Assembly: GCF_008930665.1 (NCBI RefSeq)
Contig: NZ_PQMG01000004.1
Location: 1-64,000, forward strand
DNA length: 64,000 bases
Source of the DNA: Corynebacterium sp. 74A
GTDB lineage: Bacteria > Actinomycetota > Actinomycetes > Mycobacteriales > Mycobacteriaceae
Direction of reading: 5' to 3'
A program made the position numbers and the translations under genes. Below the pieces are notes generated by a model. It saw nothing but the letters and a program-made list of their open reading frames with translations. It was not told where the DNA came from and ran no database searches. Below, one piece after another: positions 27,197-36,205 of the stretch; positions within the stretch are counted from its first letter, which is position 1; every line of letters starts with the position of its first letter.

Positions 27197-28039
27197 ATGG
27201 TGGACATGAGTTCTTTAGCTGAGATGATCTCCTCCGTCACTTCTACTTTTGTTGTCGCCCAGCAAGACCGCTCCGATGAGCAGTTGGCGCAGGCACTGGT
27301 CTATAACGCCAGCCGGCTAGCGTGGCGGATGCGGGAGGTGGGCATCACCACCGAGCGCAAAACCAGCGTCTCAGATGTAGTCACTGAGGCCGATCGCGCT
27401 GCCGAGAGCTTTGTCTCTGATGCGCTCAAGGCGCTGCGCCCCGAGGACGGGGTGCGCGGCGAGGAGGGCAGCTCGCGGGAATCCGACTCCGGCCGCTATT
27501 GGGTAATCGACCCCATTGACGGCACCTTCAACTTCTCCCGCGGCTCCGACTATTGGTGCTCCGCCCTGGCGCTGGTCAGCGGCACCCCCGACGAACCCGA
27601 GCAGGTGCACTTCGGCGCCGTCCACCGCCCCGATATGGGCTACACCTGGTTTGGCGGCCCCGAGATCCCCACCACCCGCGATGGCAAATCCCTTCCCCCG
27701 CTCAGCGACGCCGATATCTCCACCATCCCCCTGGCCACCTACCTCCACCCCACCTATGTGGGCAATGCCGAGGTGGCCGGCGCATGGCAGGCAGTGGCGC
27801 AGCTGCCCTCCACCATTCGTATGTGGGGCGCGGGCAGCGTGGACCTAGCCAGCGTGGCCGATGGCACGATGGGGGCATGGATGCAGCATTCGGTGCCCTG
27901 CTGGGATTGGCTGCCCGGCCGCGCCCTCGTGGAGGGAAGCGGCGGCGCCACGGCCCAGGTAGAGGCCGGCGGCGTGACGTGGTCTATCGCCGGTAATGCC
28001 CAGACCGTGGAGCAGATCCGCGCCGCCCTAGAGTCTTAA
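27197..28039 (+). CDS. Inositol monophosphatase family protein
   Basis: 280 residues from ATG 27197 (MVDMSS). IMPase metal-site motifs are '[11 protein letters not shown]', 'GEEGS' and '[12 protein letters not shown]', followed by a '[16 protein letters not shown]' C-terminal motif. It is a Mg-dependent sugar-phosphate phosphatase of uncertain substrate. In corynebacteria such a gene next to hisN is annotated as an inositol-1-phosphatase-like paralogue. It is divergent from prfB. Confidence 0.88.
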   Translation: MVDMSSLAEMISSVTSTFVVAQQDRSDEQLAQALVYNASRLAWRMREVGITTERKTSVSDVVTEADRAAESFVSDALKALRPEDGVRGEEGSSRESDSGRYWVIDPIDGTFNFSRGSDYWCSALALVSGTPDEPEQVHFGAVHRPDMGYTWFGGPEIPTTRDGKSLPPLSDADISTIPLATYLHPTYVGNAEVAGAWQAVAQLPSTIRMWGAGSVDLASVADGTMGAWMQHSVPCWDWLPGRALVEGSGGATAQVEAGGVTWSIAGNAQTVEQIRAALES

Positions 28040-28073
28040 AAACCGTTTACTGATATCTCTCAAGGAGCCTGTT

Positions 28074-28859
28074 GTGCCAACCTATGCCGAGGATCTCGCC
28101 CTCGCTCTCGAGCTCGCGGACATCGCCGATAGCATCACCATCGACCGCTTTCACGCCACCGACCTGCAGGTGAAGTCCAAGCCGGATCTCACCCCCGTCT
28201 CCGATGCAGACACCGCCTGCGAGGAGGCGCTGCGCGAGCGGCTGGCCATCGATCGCCCCCAAGACAGCATCCTGGGCGAAGAGTTCGGCGGCGATACCAC
28301 CATGGCTGGTCGGCAGTGGGTGATCGACCCCATCGATGGCACCAAGAATTTCGTCCGCGGCGTACCCGTGTGGTGCACCCTTATTTCTTTGCTTGTCGAC
28401 GGCGAGCCCGTGGTGGGTGTGGTCTCCGCCCCAGCGCTCACCCGCCGCTGGTGGGCCAGCGCCGGACAGGGCGCATGGGCGCAACCCCACGGCGCCTCGC
28501 CACGCCGCATCCAGGTTTCCCAAGTAGCGTCTCTCGCGGATGCGTCCGTGTCCTTTTCCTCGTTGGCTGGCTGGCAGGAGCGCGGCCAGCTGGAGGAGTT
28601 TGTGCGCTTGAGCGAGGACACGTGGCGCTTGCGCGGCTATGGAGATTTCTTCTCCTATGCCCTGCTCGCGGAGGGGGCGGTGGACATCGCCCTCGAGCCG
28701 GAAGTCTCGCTCTGGGATCTCGCCGCGCTGAGCGTGCTGGTCACCGAAGCCGGCGGCCGCTTCACCTCGGTCGAGGGCGAGGATGGCCCGCATGGCGGCA
28801 GCGCCCTAGCCAGCAATGGTCTGCTCCACGATGAGCTACTCAGCCGCTTCTCCCGCTAG
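28074..28859 (+). CDS. hisN: Histidinol-phosphatase (IMPase type)
   Basis: 261 residues, the length of corynebacterial HisN. It opens '[19 protein letters not shown]', with metal-site motifs '[11 protein letters not shown]', 'ILGEEFGG' and '[15 protein letters not shown]', then '[11 protein letters not shown]' and '[19 protein letters not shown]'. It removes phosphate from L-histidinol phosphate in histidine synthesis. It starts with GTG and has AAGGAG 6 bases upstream, 34 bp after the paralogue, so probably in the same operon. Confidence 0.93.
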   Translation: MPTYAEDLALALELADIADSITIDRFHATDLQVKSKPDLTPVSDADTACEEALRERLAIDRPQDSILGEEFGGDTTMAGRQWVIDPIDGTKNFVRGVPVWCTLISLLVDGEPVVGVVSAPALTRRWWASAGQGAWAQPHGASPRRIQVSQVASLADASVSFSSLAGWQERGQLEEFVRLSEDTWRLRGYGDFFSYALLAEGAVDIALEPEVSLWDLAALSVLVTEAGGRFTSVEGEDGPHGGSALASNGLLHDELLSRFSR

Positions 28860-28875
28860 GCACTACTCCGATAGA

Positions 28876-28925
28876 GCACTGCTCCCTGCACCCCTCCTGA
28901 TGGAGGACGATGCAGGGAGCAGTGC
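28876..28925. terminator. Bidirectional terminator
   Basis: Perfect 15-bp arms GCACTGCTCCCTGCA (28876-28890) and TGCAGGGAGCAGTGC (28911-28925), with an inner CCTC/GAGG pair. It lies between the convergent hisN and transcarboxylase operons. Confidence 0.75.
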
Positions 28926-28955
28926 GTGTATGTGGGTGCGCGCGTGGCGGCCGGT

Positions 28956-29315
28956 TTAGGCCAAGTCGATGAGCGACTGGCCACCTTGGACGGAGTCGCC
29001 GGCTTCCACGTTGATGGTGGCCACGGTGCCATCGGCGGGCGCGGTGACCTCGGTTTCCATCTTCATGGCTTCGAGAACCACCAGCACCTGGCCGGCAGTG
29101 ATTTCCTCGCCCTCGCTGACGAGCACCTTGCTGACCGAGCCGGACAGCGGCGCCACGACGGCATTAGCGGAGACACCCTGCACGGAGGCGGTGGCCGGCT
29201 CGGTGGACGGCGAGGAGCTGCCGCCGAACACGATCGGGCCGAGGGTGCGCTTGTCTTCTTCAACCTCAACGTCCACGCTGTAGGCGATGCCGTTGACGGT
29301 AACTTTCAGTTTCAT
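28956..29315 (-). CDS. Transcarboxylase biotin carrier subunit (1.3S-like)
   Basis: 119 residues. It opens [20 protein letters not shown] like Propionibacterium 1.3S. A Ser/Pro/Ala linker is followed by the biotinyl domain with '[11 protein letters not shown]'; Lys85 is the biotinylation site. It shuttles CO2 between the 12S and 5S subunits. It is the last gene of the operon. Confidence 0.92.
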   Translation of the reverse strand: MKLKVTVNGIAYSVDVEVEEDKRTLGPIVFGGSSSPSTEPATASVQGVSANAVVAPLSGSVSKVLVSEGEEITAGQVLVVLEAMKMETEVTAPADGTVATINVEAGDSVQGGQSLIDLA

Positions 29316-29341
29316 GATGCTTATACCTTTAACAACTTGAT

Positions 29342-29602
29342 CTACAGGTGAGTGGAGCGGGTCTGGATGATCTGGCGGCCTTGGTGTGCCCAGGTGCGGT
29401 GACGCTGGAAACGCACAGCCTTGACCTTGCCCTTATTGCCCATATAGGCCGACACGGCCGCGCTGATGGCAAAGAGCACATCCTCAGGAATGTCCTGATC
29501 CGAGCGAGCCCGGAGCTCCTTGACCTCATCCTCGAGCAGACTCACGCGAGTGTTGAGCTTTTGGATGAGCTGGTAGAGCTCGTCATTGCTTTTCGGTTTC
29601 AT
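29342..29602 (-). CDS. Transcarboxylase-associated small subunit
   Basis: 86 residues: an N-terminal coiled-coil helix ('[22 protein letters not shown]'-type heptads), then '[23 protein letters not shown]'. This resembles the small protein encoded between the 12S and 1.3S genes in propionibacteria and OadG-like linkers of decarboxylases, and is probably a structural or assembly subunit. It has no catalytic motif. Confidence 0.7.
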   Translation of the reverse strand: MKPKSNDELYQLIQKLNTRVSLLEDEVKELRARSDQDIPEDVLFAISAAVSAYMGNKGKVKAVRFQRHRTWAHQGRQIIQTRSTHL

Positions 29603-29637
29603 ACTTATTTCTCCCTCGCTGCGTTCTCGGCGGCGGC

Positions 29638-31200
29638 TTAGGCCGGCCCCAGGCCGTGCTTCTTGAACGGGCGGGTGACGCGCTTATTGCGGAGCATCTC
29701 GAGCGCATTGGCGATGACCGCACGGGTATCAGCCGGGTCAATGATGTCATCCACCAGGCCGCGAGAGGCGGCCATGTACGGGGTGGAGAAGGTGCGCTTG
29801 TACTCGGCCACCATCTCCTCGCGCTTGGCCTCGGGGTCCTCGGCATTAGCGATCTCCTTGCGGAAGACCACGTTCACCGCGCCCTCGGCACCCATCACAG
29901 CGATTTCCGCGGTGGGCCAGGCGAACACGCGGTCTGCGCCCAAGTCCTTTGAGCACATGGCCAAGTGGGCGCCACCATAGGACTTGCGCAGCACCACGGT
30001 GACCTTCGGCACCGATGCGGCGGAGTAGGCGTAGAGCATCTTCGCGCCGTGGCGAATGATGCCACCGTGCTCCTGGGCCACGCCGGGCATGAAGCCGGGC
30101 ACGTCCACGAGGGTGACCAGCGGGATGTTGAAGGCGTTGCAGAAGCGGATGAAGCTGGAGCCCTTATCGGAGGAGTTGATGTCCAGCACACCGGAGACCA
30201 CATTGGGCTGGTTGGCGATGATGCCGACGGTGCGGCCCACCATGCGGCCAAACCCCACCACCATGTTGCGGGCGAAGCCCTCTTGGACCTCGAGGAAGTC
30301 TCCGTGGTCCACGATGCGGGCGATTACCTCGCGCACATCGTAGCCCTTCTTGCCTTCGACGGGGACGATATCGCGCAGCGACTCGTCGGGCTCCACCACG
30401 GGGTCGGGATCGACGATCGGCGGCTCTTCGGTGTTGTTCTGCGGCAAGAAGCTCAGCAGTTTCTGCGCGATGAGAATGGCCTGCTCATCATCGTCGGCGA
30501 CGAAGTGAATATTGCCGGCCTTAGCCATATGGGCATCGGGGCCGCCGAGCTGCTCCGCAGTGACATCCTCACCGGTGACCGACTTGATCACACCGGGGCC
30601 GGTGATGAACATATTGGCCTTGCGGGTCTGGATGATGAAGTCCGTCAGGGCCGGCGAGTAGGCGGCGCCACCGGCGCAGGGGCCGGCAATGATGGACACC
30701 TGCGGCACGAGGCCGGACAGGGAGACGTTCTCGTAGAAGACCTTGCCGTAGCCGGAGAGGGAATCGATACCCTCCTGCACACGGGCTCCGCCGGAATCGT
30801 TGATGAACACGAAAGGCGTCCCCGTCACGCCAGCTTCGCGCATGGTCTGGGCCACCTTATTGGATTGGGTTTCGCCAGCGGAGCCGCCCATGACGGTGAA
30901 GTCCTGGGAGGCAACGTGCACCAGGCGATCAAAGACCACGCCGGTACCGGTGACCACACCATCGGCTGGGGCATCGGCCTTATCCATCCCGAAGTGGGTG
31001 GTGCGGTGCTTGGCAAACATGCCGGTTTCCTGGAACGTGCCCGGATCCAGCAGCTTTTCTACGCGCTCGCGGGCGGTGAGCTTGCCGCGCTGGTGCTGCT
31101 TGCCTAGACGGTCCGCTCCCCCACCTTGAGAGACGCGCTCGCGTTCCTCGGCAAGGTGGTCGAGGCGTTCTTGCATTGTTGGCTCGTGAGTGTCAGCCAT
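29638..31200 (-). CDS. Methylmalonyl-CoA carboxytransferase 12S subunit
   Basis: 520 residues, carboxyltransferase/crotonase-fold protein of the PccB/MmdA family. It opens 'QERLDHLAEERERVSQGGG', with 'FVFINDSGGARVQEGIDSL' and 'SIIAGPCAGGAAYSPAL' oxyanion-hole regions and C-terminal 'KRVTRPFKKHG'. It transfers carboxyl between methylmalonyl-CoA and biotin. Linkage to a 5S gene, and the absence of a biotin carboxylase gene nearby, supports transcarboxylase over propionyl-CoA carboxylase. Confidence 0.9.
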   Translation of the reverse strand: MADTHEPTMQERLDHLAEERERVSQGGGADRLGKQHQRGKLTARERVEKLLDPGTFQETGMFAKHRTTHFGMDKADAPADGVVTGTGVVFDRLVHVASQDFTVMGGSAGETQSNKVAQTMREAGVTGTPFVFINDSGGARVQEGIDSLSGYGKVFYENVSLSGLVPQVSIIAGPCAGGAAYSPALTDFIIQTRKANMFITGPGVIKSVTGEDVTAEQLGGPDAHMAKAGNIHFVADDDEQAILIAQKLLSFLPQNNTEEPPIVDPDPVVEPDESLRDIVPVEGKKGYDVREVIARIVDHGDFLEVQEGFARNMVVGFGRMVGRTVGIIANQPNVVSGVLDINSSDKGSSFIRFCNAFNIPLVTLVDVPGFMPGVAQEHGGIIRHGAKMLYAYSAASVPKVTVVLRKSYGGAHLAMCSKDLGADRVFAWPTAEIAVMGAEGAVNVVFRKEIANAEDPEAKREEMVAEYKRTFSTPYMAASRGLVDDIIDPADTRAVIANALEMLRNKRVTRPFKKHGLGPA

Positions 31201-31245
31201 TGTCTACTGCTTTCCTCTTCTCGTATGTTTCTACGTGGCCCGCGT

Positions 31246-32742
31246 TTAGGCGGGCTCCACCTTGACGGTTTCGCTGCGGCCACCCACGGTGACCCGGTAG
31301 CTGATGGGTTCCCGCACGGCGTTGGCAGAGCCGGAGGCGGCCTCTGCTTCCTTCTTCATCTGCTCCTCGGTCTTGCCCACGTTCTTCGGGCCCTCATGGC
31401 GGGTCTTGAAGAAGCCCGGTGCCACGGACGGGAACAGTGCGTTGGTGAGAACATCCTCGTCGGTGCCGTTGAAGCCATCGAGCTCCTCGGCGGCGCTGGT
31501 GAGCTGGTCCCACTCCGGCTCGAGCAGATCGGCCGGACGGCAGGTGATGGGCTCCTTCTTGGTCTGCTCCTCAGCCTGCTTGATCAGCTCGGGGTTACGC
31601 TCGCCGATGCACTCGCCGTAGTAACCGAGCATGAGATCGGCAAACTCGGCGGTAAGTACCTTGTAGCGACCCATGAGCACGTTGAAAACGGCCTGGGTAC
31701 CGACGATCTGAGAGGAGGGAGTGACCAGCGGCGGGAAGCCGGCGTCCTTGCGCACGCGCGGCACTTCCTCCATCACCTCATCAATGCGGTCGCCCGCACC
31801 CTGGGCGGTGAGCTGGGACTCCATGTTGGAGAGCATGCCGCCGGGGATCTGAGAGAGGAAGATGTTGGTGTCCACCAGAGTCTTGGACTCGAACTCTTTG
31901 TACTTCGGGCGCACCTTCTTGAAGTGGTCACGGATAGTAATGAGCTTGTCCATGTCCAGATCGGTCTCGTAGTTGGTGCCCTCGAGCATCTCGACGAGAG
32001 ACTCGGTGGGGTTGTGGCCTGGGCCGAGAGACATCGAGGAAATGGCGGTGTCCACGACATCGGCGCCGGCCTCAATGGCCTTCATCAGGGTGACCATGGT
32101 GACACCCGTGGTGGAGTGGCAGTGCACGTTGATCTGTGTGTCCTCGCCGTAGGTCTCCTTGATACCGCGGATGATGTCATAGGCCGGCTGGGGCTTGAGG
32201 AGAGCGGCCATATCCTTCAGCGCAATGGAATCAGCACCCATGTCCAGCAGCCGACCAGCCTGCTTAATGTAGCCCTCCACGTCATGCAGCGGGGACACGG
32301 TGTAGCAGATGGTGCCCTGGGCGTGCTTGTCCACGTTCTTCACGGCCTGCATGGCGTGCTCGAGGTTGCGCGGGTCATTCAACGCATCGAAGACGCGGAA
32401 GACATCCATGCCATTTTCTGCGGACTTCTCCACGAACTTATCCACCACGGTGTCCTCGTAGTGACGGTAGCCGAGGAGGTTCTGTCCGCGCAGCAGCATC
32501 TGCAGGCGCGAGTTTGGCAGCAGCTTGCGGAAGGTGCGCAGGCGCTCCCACGGGTCTTCGTTCAGGAATCGAATGCAGGCGTCATAGGTTGCGCCGCCCC
32601 AGCACTCCACGCTCCAGAAGCCTGCCTGGTCCATCTCCTCGCAGACATCGACCATGTCCTCCATGGCCAATCGAGTTGCAAACAGGCTTTGGTGCGCGTC
32701 GCGGAAAGCGACTTCGGTTACGCCGATCTTATGTGGGCTCAT
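31246..32742 (-). CDS. Methylmalonyl-CoA carboxytransferase 5S subunit
   Basis: 498 residues, very close in layout to Propionibacterium transcarboxylase 5S: 'VAFRDAHQSLFATRLAMEDM', 'GFWSVECWGGATYDACIRFL', 'LRGQNLLGYRHY', the metal-binding 'INVHCHSTTGVT' and 'LKDMAALLKPQPAYD'. The TIM-barrel enzyme moves the carboxyl group from biotin to pyruvate, making oxaloacetate. It is the first gene of the operon. An oxaloacetate decarboxylase alpha role is the alternative, but the companion genes argue against it. Confidence 0.92.
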   Translation of the reverse strand: MSPHKIGVTEVAFRDAHQSLFATRLAMEDMVDVCEEMDQAGFWSVECWGGATYDACIRFLNEDPWERLRTFRKLLPNSRLQMLLRGQNLLGYRHYEDTVVDKFVEKSAENGMDVFRVFDALNDPRNLEHAMQAVKNVDKHAQGTICYTVSPLHDVEGYIKQAGRLLDMGADSIALKDMAALLKPQPAYDIIRGIKETYGEDTQINVHCHSTTGVTMVTLMKAIEAGADVVDTAISSMSLGPGHNPTESLVEMLEGTNYETDLDMDKLITIRDHFKKVRPKYKEFESKTLVDTNIFLSQIPGGMLSNMESQLTAQGAGDRIDEVMEEVPRVRKDAGFPPLVTPSSQIVGTQAVFNVLMGRYKVLTAEFADLMLGYYGECIGERNPELIKQAEEQTKKEPITCRPADLLEPEWDQLTSAAEELDGFNGTDEDVLTNALFPSVAPGFFKTRHEGPKNVGKTEEQMKKEAEAASGSANAVREPISYRVTVGGRSETVKVEPA

Positions 32743-33030
32743 ACTGCTTCAGCCTAGTGGGATTAACCCCCCAGTGCAGATCAGAGCCCACGGACAATCG
32801 GACACGATAACGCAAGAAAACCACATTGAAATAGGGGAGATTGCCTGCAATACCCCCACCCCCACCCCAGTCGTGAGCAAAACACAGCTAACTCCACAAA
32901 ACCGGACATTCATCCCATGTCTTTGAATACATGAGCACCCCCACAGACACCCGTCTATATGTGAGCAATCTCCCACCCTTAAACAACGTTCAGGCTACTA
33001 TAGCGTAGGTCCAGTCCCCACAGACAAAAC
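32743..33030. other. Intergenic region upstream of the transcarboxylase operon
   Basis: About 290 bp with a C-run (CCCCCACCCCCACCCC near 32859-32874). It should contain the operon promoter on the minus strand, but I cannot identify convincing hexamers. No gene or RNA seen. Confidence 0.3.
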
Positions 33031-33033
33031 AAA

Positions 33034-33063
33034 CCCCGGCCCGCGCTCACACGCGGACCGGGG
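33034..33063 (-). terminator. Terminator of the small acidic protein gene
   Basis: Stem CCCCGGcCCGCG/CGCGGaCCGGGG with a 6-base loop. On the minus strand it is followed by TTTGTTTTGT, a good intrinsic terminator about 20 bp past the stop at 33085. Confidence 0.75.
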
Positions 33064-33084
33064 AATGTAAAAGCTCAAGAAGCC

Positions 33085-33315
33085 TTATTCGCCGCCGGCA
33101 AAGTTGAAGTTACCGAGGCTGATCAGCTCGTCAGAGCCCCAGTCGGAGGAGAAGGTCTGGCCATTGAACCACTCGCTGGAGAACTGCCCCTGGGAGAAGT
33201 CAACCTCCTCAGGAACAAAGTTCGGAGCAAAGGTAGGCAGAGAGCTACCCGCCTCGACATACAGGTCCTTGATCGGGCCCTCAACGATTTCCTGGATCTG
33301 AAGAACGAAAGACAT
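33085..33315 (-). CDS. Small acidic protein, 76 residues, unknown function
   Basis: Starts MSFVLQIQEIVEGPIKDLY and continues with a Phe/Trp/Ser/Asp-rich region ('FSQGQFSSEWFNGQTF', 'GNFNFAGGE'). There is no signal peptide or TM helix. It has its own promoter (33372-33400), GAGGAG ribosome site and strong terminator, so it is probably highly expressed. Corynebacterial mycomembrane porins (PorA/PorH) are likewise tiny, acidic and signal-less, but I see no clear match. The ATG at 33315 is preferred over a longer frame from 33366. Confidence 0.65.
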   Translation of the reverse strand: MSFVLQIQEIVEGPIKDLYVEAGSSLPTFAPNFVPEEVDFSQGQFSSEWFNGQTFSSDWGSDELISLGNFNFAGGE

Positions 33316-33371
33316 AACACCGTCTCCTCTTGTCGTAGCCACCGCGTGACTGCTGTTTACGTACACACCAA

Positions 33372-33400
33372 ACCCTAAGAGACAGACAAACCGATTGCAA
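33372..33400 (-). promoter_or_regulatory. Promoter of the small acidic protein gene
   Basis: TTGCAA (33400-33395), 17-base spacer, TAGGGT (33377-33372) on the minus strand. This predicts a ~50-base leader. Confidence 0.5.
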
Positions 33401-34010
33401 TAACTTTCCCAACGTTAACCACCAGTTCATCTCAGTTTTCTTCGAGTAGGAATCTAGTTTTTCTAGGAAATATTTTAAGGATCCTCCAGCTAAAGCGAGG
33501 ATTTCCGGCGCAGCAGCGCCAGCCGTCCGCCGCCACACCACTCCAGCGAGTCGAGATAGGGCCACCTGAGAAACTACCCCCTTTCACTACCCCCACACCC
33601 CTAAAGTTCACTCTGAAACCTCCTTTGGAGTCGCCCATAGCTCCGCCAAGCGCCATCTTTGGCGCCCACTCAATGAATCACTCCCTTCCCCTACGAGCGA
33701 CTGGTGGCGCTTATATCACGCCCCTTAGCTGCAGGTTCCTACCTATAAGTCACTAGATATTCGAGGCGCACTTTGTTGTCTTGTCCCCTATCGCGGCGAG
33801 AAAGGGTTACCTCAGATTCAGTGTTAGCCTCGCTGCGGATTTTTTTCGGACACATTCGCAACCGCTGATATCTGAACCCTTCCTCCGGCCCTGCGAGACG
33901 ATGCCCAAGCAGCGCGCAGCGCAGGGCCCGCCCGAGAAAACACCATTCGACACCCGCAGCACGTAGCCACCACTGCGAAGAGTTCACGCAGGTGCTGAGA
34001 ATTACAAACA
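33401..34010. other. Intergenic region, no supported gene
   Basis: About 600 bp. Several open frames exist on both strands, but all have odd composition, no ribosome site and no family resemblance. It may hold decayed sequence; I see nothing I can name. Confidence 0.4.
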
Positions 34011-34050
34011 CCGCCCTCTCTAGCGAAATACGTGACGCTAGAGAGAGCGG
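34011..34050 (-). terminator. Terminator after the nitroreductase gene
   Basis: 15-bp arms with one mismatch: CCGCCCTCTCTAGCG (34011-34025) and CGCTAGAGAGAGCGG (34036-34050), loop of 10. On the minus strand TGTTTGTAATT follows. Confidence 0.7.
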
Positions 34051-34119
34051 CAATGAAAAATAACTGTGCGCTTTAACCGAGAAATTCACTAGGGAGCTCG
34101 CCGCTCCCCCCAGCGCGCG

Positions 34120-34722
34120 CTAGCGGGCGTAGCTATTGTCCACTCGCCGGTCCGCCTTGCGCCCAGGATGGGCCGGCACCTCGGCCTGCGGATCCGGGTA
34201 TCCCATCGCCACGATCACCGCAACGCTGCGATCCTCTCGCCCACCAAGGCCGATGATCTCCTTGACCGCCTCATCGCTCCAGCCGGTGGTGGGGTTGGTG
34301 GCCAGCCCTTCCGCCTGTGCCGCCAGCAAGGCGGTGCCGGCCGCGAGGGTGGCGTCGATAATCGCAGCTTGTCGACGCTGCCCCGCCGATTGTTGTTGCT
34401 TGTAGCCGCGAACATAGTCCGCCTTTGCGCCGAGGATTTCCTCGGCATCCTCTGGCCACATCTCCGTGCGGCCCACGAAGATGAGCACCGCCGGGGCATC
34501 CGCAAATTGTTGCTGGCCAGAGGAATCCGTGAGCGCCTGACGCAGCTCGGGGTCAGTAACAACCACAACATCACGCAACTGCAGGTTGAACGCACTCGGT
34601 GCTTCGAGCGCCGAGTAAACAACCCGATCCAGCACCGCATCAGGGATTGTGGTGTCCGCATAAGCGCGAACGGTGCGGCGTTGTGCAATCAAATTGTGAA
34701 CGAGAGAAGACGTGTTATCCAT
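34120..34722 (-). CDS. Nitroreductase family protein
   Basis: 200 residues, FMN-dependent nitroreductase fold: 'RRTVRAYADTTIPDAVLDRVVYSALEAPSAFNLQ'-type N-terminus (residues ~15-48, basic FMN-phosphate contact and 'APSAFN'), 'AAGTALLAAQAEGLATNPTTGW' and 'IVAMGYPDP'. It probably reduces quinone- or nitro-type substrates with NAD(P)H; the physiological substrate is unknown. It is divergent from the ECF cluster. Confidence 0.88.
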   Translation of the reverse strand: MDNTSSLVHNLIAQRRTVRAYADTTIPDAVLDRVVYSALEAPSAFNLQLRDVVVVTDPELRQALTDSSGQQQFADAPAVLIFVGRTEMWPEDAEEILGAKADYVRGYKQQQSAGQRRQAAIIDATLAAGTALLAAQAEGLATNPTTGWSDEAVKEIIGLGGREDRSVAVIVAMGYPDPQAEVPAHPGRKADRRVDNSYAR

Positions 34723-35020
34723 GCCCCCTACAACAGTGAGAATCAGCTGCTATTCCACGCCCTCGCCGTGTACACGGGACCGGGGTGGGGTCCTTCCGGG
34801 CCGCGCACCCGCGGCGCGACACACTCTCCCTCCACTGTCCCGAGCCCCCGTTATAGGGACTCATCCAACCCATAAACGCCCACGCACTCGCGGCGCGCAC
34901 CACGCCATGAACACAGCATCCTCCCTGCTCACCGCCTAGGACGCGCCACACGCACACCCCACCACGCGCCCGGATTCACCAGAGATTCCCACACCCCCAC
35001 CACCAGGACTCAAGCAAGGC

Positions 35021-35069
35021 TTGACACCCCCCTACGAAGAGCAACAATAGTTAGGGTAGGTTCCACTAA
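35021..35069 (+). promoter_or_regulatory. Promoter and DtxR-type iron box of the ECF/ABC cluster
   Basis: TTGACA (35021-35026) is a consensus -35; the -10 is poor (ACAATA or CAATAG near 35044-35050). Immediately after lies TTAGGGTAGGTTCCACTAA (35051-35069), which matches 14 of 19 positions of the DtxR/IdeR consensus. Binding there would cover the transcription start, so the cluster should be repressed when iron is plentiful. Confidence 0.6.
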
Positions 35070-35090
35070 CTCGCTACTAAGGTAGGACTC

Positions 35091-35648
35091 GTGAAGTTCA
35101 CAACCCGTGATTTCATCAACGTCGGCATCTTCTCCGCCCTCTACTTCGTCGTCGTCTTCGCCATCGGCATGGTGGGCCTTTTCGGCCCCGCATTCATGTT
35201 CGTCGGCTGGACCCTCTCCATCCTCATCGATGGCGCGGTTATCGCCCTCTACTCCACCCGCGTCCCGAAGGTGGGCGCACTGGCCCTACTCGGCCTCATC
35301 AATGCCCTCCTTTTCATCGCCACCGGCCACTGGTGGGGCATCGCAGTAGTCATGGTGCTACTCGGCCTCGCCGCCGACCTCCTCAAGAACAAAAACTTCC
35401 CACTCGCCTACGCCGTCTTCACCCTGTGGTTCATCAGCCCCCTCGTGCCCGCCATCGTCAACGCCGACACCTACTACGCCGAACTCACCGAACAGATGGG
35501 CGCCGAATACACCGAGCACATGCGTGAACTATTTACCAACTGGGTCGTAGCCATCTGGTTCATCATGCTCTTCATCCTCGGCTACGCCGGCGGACTGCTC
35601 GGCAAGAAACTCAATAAGCGCAACTTCCAACGAGCAGGACTCGCCTAA
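35091..35648 (+). CDS. ECF transporter S component, MptD/Trep_Strep type (copy 1)
   Basis: 185 residues with five to six membrane segments. It begins 'FTTRDFINVGIFSALYF' and ends 'KLNKRNFQRAGLA', features of MptD-family (Trep_Strep) putative S components, which provide substrate specificity. GTG start with AAGG upstream. It overlaps copy 2 by one base (TAATG). The substrate is unknown; the iron box suggests a metal complex or siderophore. Confidence 0.8.
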   Translation: MKFTTRDFINVGIFSALYFVVVFAIGMVGLFGPAFMFVGWTLSILIDGAVIALYSTRVPKVGALALLGLINALLFIATGHWWGIAVVMVLLGLAADLLKNKNFPLAYAVFTLWFISPLVPAIVNADTYYAELTEQMGAEYTEHMRELFTNWVVAIWFIMLFILGYAGGLLGKKLNKRNFQRAGLA

Positions 35649-36205
35649 TGACCACCAGAGACTTCATCAACGTCGGCGTATTCACCGCGTTGTATATCGC
35701 GGTCGTCATGCTCACCGGCATGGTCGAATTAGCAGGCCCGGCCTTCATGTTCGTCGGCATCCTCATTGGCATTCTGGCCAACGGTGTGGTTGTGGCTCTC
35801 TACGCCTCGCGCGTCCCGAAATTCGGTGCACTGACCCTGCTGGCGCTCATCACCAGTATCCTTTTCGTCGCATTCGGTAACTGGTGGGCCATGCTCATCC
35901 TCGCCCCGCTGCTGGGCCTCGCCGCCGATGCAATCCTCAAGGCCATGAAGAATTTCCCCCTGGCCTACGGCGTGTTCAGCATCTGGCTGGTCATCGGCTG
36001 GCTACCCGTCATCTTCAACAGCGACGAATTCTGGGCTGATGTCGCAGAGCGGATGAACCCGGAGTACGCCGACTCCATCTCCGCTGTGCTCAACGGCCCC
36101 GTGCTACTCATCTGGGCTATCGGCATGTTCATCGTCGGTGTCCTCGGTGGCTTACTTGGGCAGCGCCTGAGCCACCGTAATTTCCAGCGCGCTGGTCTGG
36201 CATGA
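35648..36205 (+). CDS. ECF transporter S component, MptD/Trep_Strep type (copy 2)
   Basis: 185 residues, a clear paralogue of copy 1 with the same length, opening ('TTRDFINVGVFTALYIAVV') and closing ('HRNFQRAGLA'). Two different S components side by side could form one heteromeric binding unit or serve two related ligands. It overlaps the T-component gene by 4 bp (ATGA). Confidence 0.8.
   Translation: MTTRDFINVGVFTALYIAVVMLTGMVELAGPAFMFVGILIGILANGVVVALYASRVPKFGALTLLALITSILFVAFGNWWAMLILAPLLGLAADAILKAMKNFPLAYGVFSIWLVIGWLPVIFNSDEFWADVAERMNPEYADSISAVLNGPVLLIWAIGMFIVGVLGGLLGQRLSHRNFQRAGLA

Noticed and set aside
29638-31200. Propionyl-CoA carboxylase beta chain
   Set aside because: No biotin carboxylase alpha chain is linked, and the 5S and free 1.3S subunits next to it define a transcarboxylase.
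33739-34089. 116-residue minus-strand ORF
   Set aside because: It has odd composition, no ribosome site, no family resemblance, and overlaps the nitroreductase terminator.
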